A stretch of 39,901 bases of DNA. Source: Desulfobacterales bacterium HSG16. Its GTDB lineage: Bacteria; Desulfobacterota; Desulfobacteria; Desulfobacterales; HSG16. Shown here one piece after another: positions 16,445 to 24,805 of this stretch. Location: assembly GCA_030377965.1 (NCBI GenBank), contig JAUCGE010000019.1, positions 1-39,901 on the forward strand. Reading direction: 5' to 3'. The notes beneath the pieces were generated by a model, which was given only the letters and a program-made list of their open reading frames with translations, was not told the origin of the DNA and did no database searches. A program made the position numbers and the translations under genes. Position 1 is the stretch's first letter. Each line of letters begins with the position of its first letter.

Positions 16445-16510
16445 CGATGGTAGGGCGGGGTTCCGTCCCCGCCATCTTTCAGCGGAGGTGGAACCACCGC
16501 CCTACCGTCG
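16445..16510. repeat. GGTAGGGCGG palindromic intergenic element
   Basis: The outer arms GGTAGGGCGG (16449-16458) and CCGCCCTACC (16497-16506) pair perfectly and extend through a G.T and three more pairs to 16445/16510. The inner part contains two GGGGTTCC/GGTGGAACC-like sub-hairpins. TACCC/GGGTA lie further outside. It is GC-rich in an AT-rich gap, as expected of a mobile or amplified palindromic repeat. Confidence 0.7.
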
Positions 16511-16560
16511 ATAACAGGGTATATTATTTTTTTGAAGTTCCCTCAGCTGGATCAACCTTT

Positions 16561-17043
16561 TCAGATATCGGAAAGTATCTGCAAAAGTTTTTCTATATCC
16601 GAGTCGAGTTTTTTTATTCTCGCCTTTTTTTTCTGAACAGAAAGGCTGGAACCTCCCTTTTTAAGTTTGTTGAGTTCGCTTTTCAATTTATTGTAATCAC
16701 CTTCATATTTCTTTTTCAGCCGATTGTTTGCTGATGTAGTTGTTTTCATTTTTTTAATTTGTTTTTCGATATCGTTGAGTTCGGTATCGAGTTTCGACAT
16801 TATTTTCTTCTGAGCTGCCAGCTCGATTTCTTTATTTCTTCTTTCCTCTTCCAGTAAAGAAGTGGCACTTTTTGCTTCCTGGCCTATTCTTTCCTCTTCG
16901 CTCAAGGAGTTTTTAAGATCGTCCTGGCGGACATCCGCTTTTTTTTCGCTCCAGCCGAACAATCCGCCCTTTGTCGGATCACCAGATGTCGCACATCCTG
17001 CCATTGCAAATATCAAAATAAAACAAAAGATTTTTTTTACCAT
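16561..17043 (-). CDS. Small coiled-coil lipoprotein
   Basis: A 160-residue lipoprotein. The signal peptide ends in MAGC (lipobox, Cys17), so the mature protein is acylated and probably sits in the outer membrane facing the periplasm. The rest (about 45-160) is charged and heptad-like (EEERRNKEIELAAQKKIMSK, LKKKYEGDYNKLKSELNKL) and should form a long coiled coil. AAAGGAT upstream supports the start. No conserved family is recognised. It lies downstream of the glycine-zipper lipoprotein in the Tag/PpkA-like cluster and has a similar coiled-coil style, so the two may interact. Confidence 0.75.
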   Translation of the reverse strand: MVKKIFCFILIFAMAGCATSGDPTKGGLFGWSEKKADVRQDDLKNSLSEEERIGQEAKSATSLLEEERRNKEIELAAQKKIMSKLDTELNDIEKQIKKMKTTTSANNRLKKKYEGDYNKLKSELNKLKKGGSSLSVQKKKARIKKLDSDIEKLLQILSDI

Positions 17044-17093
17044 TTTTTCAATCCTTTCGGTTCAAGCTATTTATTCGAAGATGTTTTTTGTCA

Positions 17094-17119
17094 GTTCCCA
17101 GGCATAGGGGCCTGGGAAC
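17094..17119. repeat. GTTCCCA-type palindromic repeat, second copy
   Basis: A perfect 10-bp inverted repeat GTTCCCAGGC/GCCTGGGAAC with a 6-nt loop, related to the copy at 7234-7259. It sits between the two small lipoprotein genes. Confidence 0.7.
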
Positions 17120-17144
17120 GACTATATCCTGCATCCAGATGAGA

Positions 17145-17801
17145 CTATACGCGGATGCTGCTGTCAAGGTCAGCAAGAGCCTGTGTCTGTGTTTCAAGTT
17201 CGTTGGCAGCTTTTTCCAGCCTTCTTATTTCAATGTTCAGTTTGGCAAGCTCCCGCGCAGAAGTCTGTTTTTCGCTATCATAAACTCTCTTTTGAATAGC
17301 GACTTCATCTCTGGCTCTTTTCAGTTTTTTTCTGGCATCTGCGAGTCTTTTTTGAACTTTCACCTTCTCTTTTTTCATAGCGGATCTTTTGATCTTCTTT
17401 TTATTATACATAGCGATCATCTGATTCACTTCAGCATCAAGGGTGTCAACTTCGTTTCTCAAAGATGCGTTATATTGTTCTGTTTCGCGATTTATCTGCC
17501 TTGCCGATGCAACACAGGCATTCAAGTAATCTTCCTGCTTTGCGTAGTTTGATTTTTTATTTGCAACATGGTTACCATAAGCTCCGCCTGCTATAGCACC
17601 GATAGCAGCGCCGAGGGCTGCCCCTTTTAGTGTACTCTCAGTGTCTTTTCCTGCAAGCTGTCCGATAAGGGCTCCAACTGCAGCACCGACGGCAGCACCG
17701 CCTCCAGCTCCTTCAGCCTTTGTTCGTGAGTCGTCCGACATTCCCGCACATCCTGTAAGAAAAGCGAGAATAAGAATACAACTTACCGTTTTTTTCATCA
17801 T
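17145..17801 (-). CDS. Glycine-zipper lipoprotein with coiled-coil domain (possible TagQ counterpart)
   Basis: A 218-residue protein. The lipobox LTGC (Cys18) follows a signal peptide. Residues about 30-75 are a Gly/Ala-rich glycine zipper (GAGGGAAVGAAVGALIG, AALGAAIGAIAGGAYG) of the type that inserts in or packs against the outer membrane. Residues 85-215 form a long charged coiled coil. AAAGGAG is seven bases from the first ATG. It is immediately downstream of the TagR-like gene, separated by the 161-bp inverted-repeat element. In the Pseudomonas threonine phosphorylation pathway an outer-membrane lipoprotein, TagQ, anchors TagR. Position and type suggest the same role here, but sequence homology to TagQ is not established. 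Confidence 0.78.
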   Translation of the reverse strand: MMKKTVSCILILAFLTGCAGMSDDSRTKAEGAGGGAAVGAAVGALIGQLAGKDTESTLKGAALGAAIGAIAGGAYGNHVANKKSNYAKQEDYLNACVASARQINRETEQYNASLRNEVDTLDAEVNQMIAMYNKKKIKRSAMKKEKVKVQKRLADARKKLKRARDEVAIQKRVYDSEKQTSARELAKLNIEIRRLEKAANELETQTQALADLDSSIRV

Positions 17802-17827
17802 GATCTTTCTCCTTTCAAATTGATATT

Positions 17828-17988
17828 AGGGCCGTAGATGAAATAACTTCCACAACCTTGCTTGCCTTTGAATCTGTTTTCTGCGTTGCATTGATGGGTA
17901 CAGACAATAAGTATTCACCCATCAATGCGTCTTGAAAACAGATCCAAATTCGGCGCAATCTTATGGAATTAATTTCATCCACGACCCT
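17828..17988. repeat. 161-bp MITE-like imperfect inverted repeat
   Basis: The left arm (17828 to about 17901) and the reverse complement of the right arm (about 17915-17988) are alike over about 73 bp. Shared blocks include GATGAAAT, ATCTGTTTTC and GCATTGATGGGT, and both ends read GGGYCGT. There is no coding capacity. TTA-like bases flank both ends and could be a short target duplication. It separates the TagR-like gene from its downstream lipoprotein gene and would fold into a long hairpin in RNA. Confidence 0.75.
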
Positions 17989-18023
17989 TATGTTAATAAA
18001 GCAAAAAAAATAATGGGTTACTG

Positions 18024-19604
18024 TTAAAAATTTTCAAGTTCTGTTTTCCATTTGTCAATATTCATCCTCCTGTTGTGTCGATAATCAGCATAGTGTTTTT
18101 TGACAAGACTCAAAAGGCGGATCTGTGCGGGCGCTCCTTTTCTTGAAAGAAAATCTCTGTATCTGACAAAACTCTTATCCACACTTGCCTTGCGAATTTT
18201 CTCAAGCTGAGTGAAAGCCAGGCCGTAACTTGCCATAGCTTCTTCGATATTTTTTTCTTTTTGTTTTATCTGCTTCCTGATTTTATCAACCAGGCCGGTT
18301 TTGCCCAGACCTTCTGAGGCTTTAAGTGCTCTTCGTTTTCGTGGTATCTCTTTCATATCTCTGCTGTAAATGAGATAAATCGTTTCGGAAGCGATCTTTG
18401 TCCAGGCATATGCCGAATCAGATTCTGCTTTTTTCACTGTGGCTTCAATATTTTGAAATGAGGCGTTGAGCAGGCCGATTTGATCCATAGCACCCTGGGG
18501 TGGATTGGGCAAAGTGTTCAACTCTGCCACCAGGCGCTCAAGACTCTGTCTGGCATCGTCTATCCGAACATCTGTACGGCTGGCAAGGGGAAGGTTTGTC
18601 TGTGTAGGCCGGGCTGCCGGTGTTACTCTGACCGATTTCACATAGTCCGGCCACTCGGATTCAAGTGTTTTCAAGGTTTTCCTGCTGGTATAAATCTGTG
18701 AGGCTATCACGACTCGAAAACCCAGAGTTGACTGGGTCGTGGGCATAATTTTTCCTCTCATTGGCTTATACAGTGGAATCTCTTCACGTTGAGAAGAGCG
18801 AAGTTTTGATTTCTTGGTCAGGTAATGGCCTCCTCGCGATACGAACCCGCCCATTCGTCCTTGATAATACTCAATACGGTAAAAAGAATTTGTCATTTCA
18901 GATACATTGCCCAGTATATCATGAATTTTGAGCTTGTTGGGTTTGAGCAATCCTGTTTTTTTCACCTTCCCATGAGAAGATTCAGGTCCGTTATACCATT
19001 CGTGTTTCATCAGACGCTTGGTATAGGGATGTTTTTTGTCGAAATGTGCAGCATTAACTTCGCTTCCGCCTCTTGCTGCAAATTCCCATTCGATTTCAGT
19101 AGGGAGCCTCAGAAAACCGGCAGAATTTTCGTTTTTCGGCAGTTTGTCAGAGCTGTTATCAAAGAGCCACATGTTATATTTGTTTATGAATTCCTGTGCG
19201 TCAAACCATGATATATTGGCAACAGGTTTCCGGCTGTTGTTTTTTCTTCCCGGCTTCATGATTGAGTAATATTGAGCTTCAGTCACTTCATATTTGCCGA
19301 TATAATACAGCCAGTCAGACTTTCCGTTGGAGTTGTTTTTTATAAAAGATCCGCCGATTACCACATCTGTCGGGTATTCCTTGAAACCGCCTGCGGATCT
19401 GTCGCCGACTTTGAATTCTTTCAAAGCATAAGGCTGGGAGCCTTCCCCGATAAATACGGGACGAAATACCATTTTTGCACCATCTGGCATGGGTAGAACA
19501 AAGTCGCCATTATAGGGTTTTGGATTGTAAATATCCGCTATACCTGTAAAGGGAACCAGGAAAATAGCGAAAATGACTGCAAAAATACGGAAAAAATATC
19601 TCAT
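18024..19604 (-). CDS. SUMF1/FGE-fold periplasmic protein, TagR-like
   Basis: A 526-residue exported protein. A signal peptide (about 1-23) is followed by a formylglycine-generating-enzyme/SUMF1 (C-type-lectin-like) fold over about 85-305: YYIGKYEVTEAQY, PVANISWFDAQEFINKYN, FLRLPTEIEWEFAARGG, ILGNVSEMTNSFY, GGFVSRGGHY and LGFRV. The last 190 residues are alpha-helical and charged (coiled coil, unassigned). In type VI secretion loci, TagR has this fold and activates the kinase PpkA through its periplasmic domain, held by TagQ. The gene lies just downstream of TagS/TagT-like ABC genes, as in that pathway. I use the ATG at 19604, nine bases after GAGGA. The ATG five codons earlier lacks a binding site. 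Confidence 0.82.
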   Translation of the reverse strand: MRYFFRIFAVIFAIFLVPFTGIADIYNPKPYNGDFVLPMPDGAKMVFRPVFIGEGSQPYALKEFKVGDRSAGGFKEYPTDVVIGGSFIKNNSNGKSDWLYYIGKYEVTEAQYYSIMKPGRKNNSRKPVANISWFDAQEFINKYNMWLFDNSSDKLPKNENSAGFLRLPTEIEWEFAARGGSEVNAAHFDKKHPYTKRLMKHEWYNGPESSHGKVKKTGLLKPNKLKIHDILGNVSEMTNSFYRIEYYQGRMGGFVSRGGHYLTKKSKLRSSQREEIPLYKPMRGKIMPTTQSTLGFRVVIASQIYTSRKTLKTLESEWPDYVKSVRVTPAARPTQTNLPLASRTDVRIDDARQSLERLVAELNTLPNPPQGAMDQIGLLNASFQNIEATVKKAESDSAYAWTKIASETIYLIYSRDMKEIPRKRRALKASEGLGKTGLVDKIRKQIKQKEKNIEEAMASYGLAFTQLEKIRKASVDKSFVRYRDFLSRKGAPAQIRLLSLVKKHYADYRHNRRMNIDKWKTELENF

Positions 19605-19651
19605 GTTTGAAATCCTCATGAAAAAAGTTCGGGTTTTTGTGATTTCGAATA

Positions 19652-21583
19652 CTATTCGTCCCTCAGTGCCTCGGCAGGCTCGATTCTTGTTACTCTCACA
19701 GCCGCTATCATAGCTGCCACAGCCGCAATGATAACCGTTGCCAGCAGAACACCGCTTACATGGAAGAAAGGGAGCCTGCAGAAACTGACACCTGCTTCCA
19801 TGGGAAAGCCCAATAGTTTGTCTATATATGGCCTGAACATGTTATTGATAAGCCTTGCAAAAATGGAAAAAATTATCATGGATACCATAAAGCCGCCTCC
19901 CGCTATGATGATTCCCTGATAAACTGGAAATCTGAACAACCTGGCTCCAGACAGACCTATAAGGCGCAATACGCTCAACTCTCGTTTTTTTCTTTCGACC
20001 GATGCGTAAAGGCTGGCAACCAGAGATGCAACACTACCTGCAATTCCAACTATAGCAAGGAGCCAGAAAATCAGAGTCATTCCATTGTCCAGCTCAATGA
20101 CTTTTTTGATTTCCTTTATTTCCGTATGTACCGGTATGGACTGCTCTCCGAAAAATCGTCTTAATTCATCCACTGCAAAGATGCTTTTTGTGTATAAACG
20201 AAAACCTGCGTATCCTCGTCTGAACAAAACGAATTCATTTATTTTGTCATCAAATCGAATGTTTCTTAGCTGGTAAAGCCTTAAAATTCCAGCAAGTCCG
20301 TCAGGGATTATGGCTGTTTTGCTATCTGCTGCAATTCGTTTCTGCATGACTTGAACCGGAAATCTCATTGATTCGCCATCTTTTGAAACCTTGATAAAAA
20401 TTTTGTCCTGAACCGGAATACCGGCTGGCAGCATAATCTTTAATTTTTGAGTAGTTTCGCTCTGCTCTTTTCCCCATTCTGGTACGGGTGAAAGACCAAT
20501 TTCCTCGCTTTTTTCAGAAGCTGCCGAAAGTCCGGAAAGATTGATATCGCAAATTTCCTTTCCAGAAGAATCCAGCAGCCTGGCATTAACAGGCGCAACC
20601 CAGGGAAAAAGGCTGGCATTTTTCCCTCTGAGCTTGTTTTTTACATTGTTCAGGCTGTCTTCGCCTGCGGGTTTTCTCATTGTATAAAGCCGGTAAATCG
20701 ATTTTTCTGAAGATACTCCAAAACCTGCTTTTGTAATGAGTTCTTTATTGTTGAGGGATTCGATTTTTGTAAAACCGGTTCTATTACAAAGGTTGAATTC
20801 GCCAACTTTACTCAATTTTTTACCAAGAACTATGATGATCCCGTCATATAAAGGATAGGCTGCCGGAGTTGAGCCTTTCCATCCGAATTCATGTACTGCC
20901 TGACCATCTTTGAATTTTTCCACAGCCTCAAGAATGTTGAGTTGTACATACATGGATTTCAATTCACTGGCCCTGACAGAAACAATGCCCTTTACTTTCA
21001 ATTCCATTGTTCCGAATTCATATCTGCTTTTTTTTATACGGCTGGCTTTGACCTCAAGAACATCTCCGGTTGCAGCTTTCAGGGCTTCGGCTGCAAATTG
21101 TGTCAGAACGCATTCACCGGGGCCGGGTATCAATGCGCCGTTTTCCAGGATAAGAGGATCATTTTCTCTTGTGGGAATAATGTTGAGTTCTTCTGTTGCT
21201 TTTTTCCCTTTGACATTCGCTTTGGCAGTAGCAGAAATCTGCCGGGTCATGGGAATGATGAAATCGACAATCTCTTTTTGCTCCATTTTTTCGAACCACT
21301 GCTTTGCAAAACTTTTGCTGGTCAATGGCCTGACTTCGCGATATCGGGGGTCCTGGGTAAGATAATCCCTGCCCCATTCGATAATTCCGTATTTCAGGCC
21401 GAACAGCAGCAATAATGGAGAAAGAACCGCTGAAATAGCCATAACAAGGCACAAGGTTAATATCCACTCGTGTTTTAAGTCCTTGACGGAAAGCTTTAAA
21501 ACTATTCTGCCGGTCGATTTCCGACCAACAGGTTTTTTATCGGTAAGTTCCGGGCTGGGTGATTTTTTCGATGATTCGGACAT
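19652..21583 (-). CDS. ABC transporter permease, FtsX/MacB type (TagS-like)
   Basis: A 643-residue inner-membrane protein. One transmembrane helix lies near residues 38-66 (WILTLCLVMAISAVLSPLLL). A large periplasmic domain of about 440 residues follows, then three helices in the C-terminal FtsX region (about 510-640) with SLYASVERKKRELSVLRLIGLSG and the terminal VTRIEPAEALRDE. This is the mechanotransmission layout rather than a solute channel. It starts 4 bp after the ATPase stop codon, so the pair is translationally coupled. The TagR-like gene follows 47 bp later. In the TPP pathway TagS/TagT relay an outer-membrane signal to PpkA. Confidence 0.87.
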   Translation of the reverse strand: MSESSKKSPSPELTDKKPVGRKSTGRIVLKLSVKDLKHEWILTLCLVMAISAVLSPLLLLFGLKYGIIEWGRDYLTQDPRYREVRPLTSKSFAKQWFEKMEQKEIVDFIIPMTRQISATAKANVKGKKATEELNIIPTRENDPLILENGALIPGPGECVLTQFAAEALKAATGDVLEVKASRIKKSRYEFGTMELKVKGIVSVRASELKSMYVQLNILEAVEKFKDGQAVHEFGWKGSTPAAYPLYDGIIIVLGKKLSKVGEFNLCNRTGFTKIESLNNKELITKAGFGVSSEKSIYRLYTMRKPAGEDSLNNVKNKLRGKNASLFPWVAPVNARLLDSSGKEICDINLSGLSAASEKSEEIGLSPVPEWGKEQSETTQKLKIMLPAGIPVQDKIFIKVSKDGESMRFPVQVMQKRIAADSKTAIIPDGLAGILRLYQLRNIRFDDKINEFVLFRRGYAGFRLYTKSIFAVDELRRFFGEQSIPVHTEIKEIKKVIELDNGMTLIFWLLAIVGIAGSVASLVASLYASVERKKRELSVLRLIGLSGARLFRFPVYQGIIIAGGGFMVSMIIFSIFARLINNMFRPYIDKLLGFPMEAGVSFCRLPFFHVSGVLLATVIIAAVAAMIAAVRVTRIEPAEALRDE

Positions 21584-21587
21584 TTAG

Positions 21588-22355
21588 TCACCTTTTTCCG
21601 TCTGAGGTATCGATTTTGTCTTTTTCCAGGCAGACAGAATATGTGTATTGTTCGTCTTTTTTGTGTACTTCAAAAGTGAACATACGATCTACCACATTTT
21701 CAACCAGGTTGGTATCATGTGTCACCATCAGAAGAGTGACTCCCATTTCCCGAGTCAGATTTTGAAATTCTTCGATGATATCATAGGCTGTCAGCTTATC
21801 TACTGCTGCTGTTGGTTCATCTGCCAGAACTATGGGCGGGCGGTGGGCTAAGGCACGGGCGATGGCCACTCTCTGGCGCTGACCTCCGGAAAGATATTGG
21901 GGCTTTTTATCTAACTGATCTTCGATATGGAGTCTTTTAACCAGTTCATGAACATGGTTGTCTGGACTCATACCGTTTATGGAGCAGGGCAGCAGAATAT
22001 TTTCTTTGACTGTAAGAAAAGGCAGAAGCCCTCCTGTCTGCAGCACGTAGCCTATATGAACTTTTCGGATATCGGCAAGCTGTGATTCCGAAGAATCCAT
22101 GATGCCGAATTGAGCATTGGTTCTTTTGATGAATATGGAAAACTCATCAGCCACGGTTGGTTTGAGCGCAAGCCCCAGCATATCAAGCAAAGTACTTTTG
22201 CCGCATCCGCTGGCCCCGACAATTGCAACAAATTCTCCCTGCCTGATCTTAAAAGAATCGATTTTAAGCTCGAACAGATTCCCGCCCTTCTCTCTTTTTC
22301 TTATAACATCATGAAGATGAAATACGAATCTGTCGTCTGATTTATCATTTTTCAT
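21588..22355 (-). CDS. ABC transporter ATP-binding protein, MacB/LolD family (TagT-like)
   Basis: A 255-residue cytoplasmic ATPase. Walker A is GASGCGKST (Lys53), the Q-loop is in YVLQTGG, the signature is LSGGQRQRVAIARAL, and Walker B is IVLADEPTA, followed by the H-loop MVTHD. This subfamily partners FtsX-type permeases. AAGGAC lies seven bases before the start. It is coupled to the permease gene by a 4-bp gap. The 314-bp gap upstream separates it from the vWA gene and carries the palindrome at 22467-22507. Confidence 0.93.
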   Translation of the reverse strand: MKNDKSDDRFVFHLHDVIRKREKGGNLFELKIDSFKIRQGEFVAIVGASGCGKSTLLDMLGLALKPTVADEFSIFIKRTNAQFGIMDSSESQLADIRKVHIGYVLQTGGLLPFLTVKENILLPCSINGMSPDNHVHELVKRLHIEDQLDKKPQYLSGGQRQRVAIARALAHRPPIVLADEPTAAVDKLTAYDIIEEFQNLTREMGVTLLMVTHDTNLVENVVDRMFTFEVHKKDEQYTYSVCLEKDKIDTSDGKR

Positions 22356-22466
22356 TCTTTTGTCCTTATTAATTTCAAGGCTCTTGTGGGTAGAACCATT
22401 TTTCGTCTATAAGCACATGTCCCAAAAACCGCTGTCAGGCAAATCGCAAAGCTCCTGCATTTTATA

Positions 22467-22507
22467 AGATCTCCGAGGTTTCCAGGCTTTCAAAACCTCG
22501 GAGGTCT
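22467..22507. repeat. CTCCGAGGTTT palindromic intergenic repeat
   Basis: A 15-bp inverted repeat (22467-22481 with 22493-22507, one G.T) with an 11-nt loop. It lies between the vWA-protein gene and the ATPase gene. No T run follows on the minus strand, so it is more like a repeat element than a terminator. Confidence 0.65.
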
Positions 22508-22669
22508 TTCGCACTCTGGACAAGTTAGTTCAACTATTTTATGACAGAGAACTGCTATAACTATAGACCTTCACATATTAAATTTCAGAAGGCCAGAGGG
22601 AGGAGATCATATACATAGTATATCTCCGACTGATAACGCACTGAAAATTAATTTGTGACAGTCTATATA

Positions 22670-24805
22670 TTAAGGAAGCGCTTCAAGGCTCAAAGGATAA
22701 ATAAATTCATCCGGATCATCGCCTTTGGTCAGAGGAACCCAGCCTAAAGGTTCATCATGAATAGCAACGTACAACTGGATTTTAGCATCAACCTCATTTA
22801 AAAATTCTTCCTGCTGATCAATTGACCAGCTGCTCCACAGATCGTTGCTCATATTCATGATCTGGCTTTTATAAGGGAGGCCATCCATGAATTCGGGAAC
22901 AAGCCCTGTATCGGCCATAGATTTGGCATTTCTTATCTGATCTCCGGCCCTTGATACCACACTTGGAATCGCCTGGAGAGAATCGAAGAATTTTTCTCCA
23001 CCGATAATCCCGCGCCTTCCTGCCGACATGATCTCCTGAAGAACTGTTCTGAGGGAATCAAGTTGTTTCTTGTTGATCAATACACGAACATCCATAGATG
23101 GCATAGCTGGATCTACAAGATCTTTGTCCGTTACCCAGGCTATAATATCCCTTGGAGCCTGCGTTCCTTTTTCTCTTCCAATCCAGTCCACCAGGGCTGC
23201 ATATCCGAGCTTTCTGACTTTTTCAGCAACTTCGTCTTTGGGAGCATCACTGTCTCTGGATTTAGCGGACTCATCGCCATGACTGGCGGAAGCCATTGTC
23301 AGCCGCCCTTTTTTTGCTTCTTTCACCAGTCCGATCAAACCATCGGCAATTGTTTTTGAAACGCCCTCAAAAGCTACAAGATCGGTTGAAGGAACATCAA
23401 AATATGAGGATTCGTCAAGCCCCCGGTTTTTGGACAGACTTCTGAACTGTTCTTCTGCAAGATCCAGAAAATCCGTTGCTCTCGGATCTTTAATGTGGAG
23501 TGCTATAACAGAATATTTATTGTCGTTGGCAAAAGTGTTCAAAGTTTCAGCACTCTGGCCGGAAATGTTCCATTTATGGCCTGGCTGATGGCTGGGGGCA
23601 TCTCCAAGCAGTATTATGATGTGAAGAGCGTTATCTGTCCACTGCGTCTCACGCATAGCTTTGTCCATACCGGAAAAAACATCTTCAGGATAGTCCTTGC
23701 TCCCAACTTTGGCAACCTGGACTTTGGAAAGAGTTTTTTCGAATCCTTCGACATCCTGAAGTTTTGGGGTGAAATTTTTTGTAGAGTATTCGATACCAGG
23801 TATATCCGTTGAATCTCTGTATCCCCAGAGTCCGAATCGGACACTGGCATCGACCTTCGCGTCCTGGGATATTTTGAGGGAGATATTTTTTATAGCATCC
23901 AGCGTAGACTTGATGTAGGGTCCCATACTTCCAGTCGTGTCAACCACATATACGAGATCAAGTTCGAGTTTCTTCAACATTTCAGATTCGAGATTCGAAG
24001 ACACTTTTTTTGAGCCGGACTCCAGATTTGAACCGGATTCCAGATTTGAGCCGGATTCCAGATTTGAGCCGGATTCCAGATTTGAGCCAGATTCCAGATT
24101 TGAGCCAGACTCCAGACCAGGTTCCGGATTTTTGAGATTTCCTCCTCCTCCCCTTGCCGATTTGGGTGCAGATGCCAGTTTTATCAATCTTCCTTCTCTG
24201 CCTTCAATTTCAAAAGGAGCATGTTCCAAAATAGGTAAAAGATAAAATTGTTCCGTTATATCAATAGCATCCTTTGGTTCCATTGATATAATTGGAAAAT
24301 TGGGGGGTAATTTTTTCGATTCAATCTGTCTGTAATATTCTTCCGTTTTTTCTATCCGCTCATCTTCTTCAAGTTTGACAAGTGTACGCAATGCTTTGAG
24401 ATCATCAAACATAAGGACAGGTCTTCGACCGCCTGGATGTTCATACGCAAGACACATGGTCTGTTTCCATTCCATCACATCTTCGGCTTTCATCCAGCCG
24501 ATTACATTGCCCCTTTTATCACTTCCGACCTCATACCATCCATCAGATTTTACTTCGTAAATTTTTATGGCAGGACGTGAATAGACAAAATATGATTGAA
24601 AAACCGGAACGTTTTCCTGCACGATTTTGCTTTTTTCATCGGCACTTTTATAGATATTGGAAAAAGGGCGGGCCAGAACCCGCAGAGGAAGAAAACTTTT
24701 CCCAGGCACTACAACAGGTTTTTTCGGAGCAGCCGATACTGCCTGAAACCCTCCGAATACAAGAATCAGGATAATACATACTGCCAGACTTTGTCTCAAA
24801 CTCAT
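22670..24805 (-). CDS. Secreted vWA protein resembling the periplasmic region of PpkA
   Basis: A 711-residue protein with a signal peptide or anchor (about 1-27). Next is an SH3-like segment of about 130 residues: SFLPLRVLARPFSNIYKS, NVPVFQSYFVYSRP, GWYEVGSD, GNVIGWMKAEDVMEWKQTM. This matches my recollection of the region before the vWA domain of the type VI kinase PpkA. After a linker of six SGSNLE-type repeats comes a vWA domain with the MIDAS motif DTTGSM (Asp289) and HIIILLGDAPSH. The C-terminal region ends GWVPLTKGDDPDEFIYPL. No Ser/Thr kinase domain is present. I chose the ATG at 24805, eight bases after GGAGG, giving a good signal peptide. The frame opens 17 codons earlier. It is upstream of TagT/TagS/TagR-like genes. 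Confidence 0.8.
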   Translation of the reverse strand: MSLRQSLAVCIILILVFGGFQAVSAAPKKPVVVPGKSFLPLRVLARPFSNIYKSADEKSKIVQENVPVFQSYFVYSRPAIKIYEVKSDGWYEVGSDKRGNVIGWMKAEDVMEWKQTMCLAYEHPGGRRPVLMFDDLKALRTLVKLEEDERIEKTEEYYRQIESKKLPPNFPIISMEPKDAIDITEQFYLLPILEHAPFEIEGREGRLIKLASAPKSARGGGGNLKNPEPGLESGSNLESGSNLESGSNLESGSNLESGSNLESGSKKVSSNLESEMLKKLELDLVYVVDTTGSMGPYIKSTLDAIKNISLKISQDAKVDASVRFGLWGYRDSTDIPGIEYSTKNFTPKLQDVEGFEKTLSKVQVAKVGSKDYPEDVFSGMDKAMRETQWTDNALHIIILLGDAPSHQPGHKWNISGQSAETLNTFANDNKYSVIALHIKDPRATDFLDLAEEQFRSLSKNRGLDESSYFDVPSTDLVAFEGVSKTIADGLIGLVKEAKKGRLTMASASHGDESAKSRDSDAPKDEVAEKVRKLGYAALVDWIGREKGTQAPRDIIAWVTDKDLVDPAMPSMDVRVLINKKQLDSLRTVLQEIMSAGRRGIIGGEKFFDSLQAIPSVVSRAGDQIRNAKSMADTGLVPEFMDGLPYKSQIMNMSNDLWSSWSIDQQEEFLNEVDAKIQLYVAIHDEPLGWVPLTKGDDPDEFIYPLSLEALP
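24012..24119. repeat. Six tandem 18-bp repeats inside the vWA gene
   Basis: Six in-frame copies of an 18-bp unit (plus-strand form GAGCCGGATTCCAGATTT, with single-base variants) encode the flexible linker (SGSNLE)n between the SH3-like and vWA domains. The unit length is a multiple of three, so copy number can vary without frameshift. Confidence 0.95.

Noticed and set aside
20891-21415. Plus-strand frames opposite the permease gene
   Set aside because: Cysteine/phenylalanine-rich translations typical of antisense shadows. The minus-strand permease is unambiguous.
24012-24119. CRISPR-like array
   Set aside because: Repeats are contiguous with no spacers and encode an in-frame peptide repeat.
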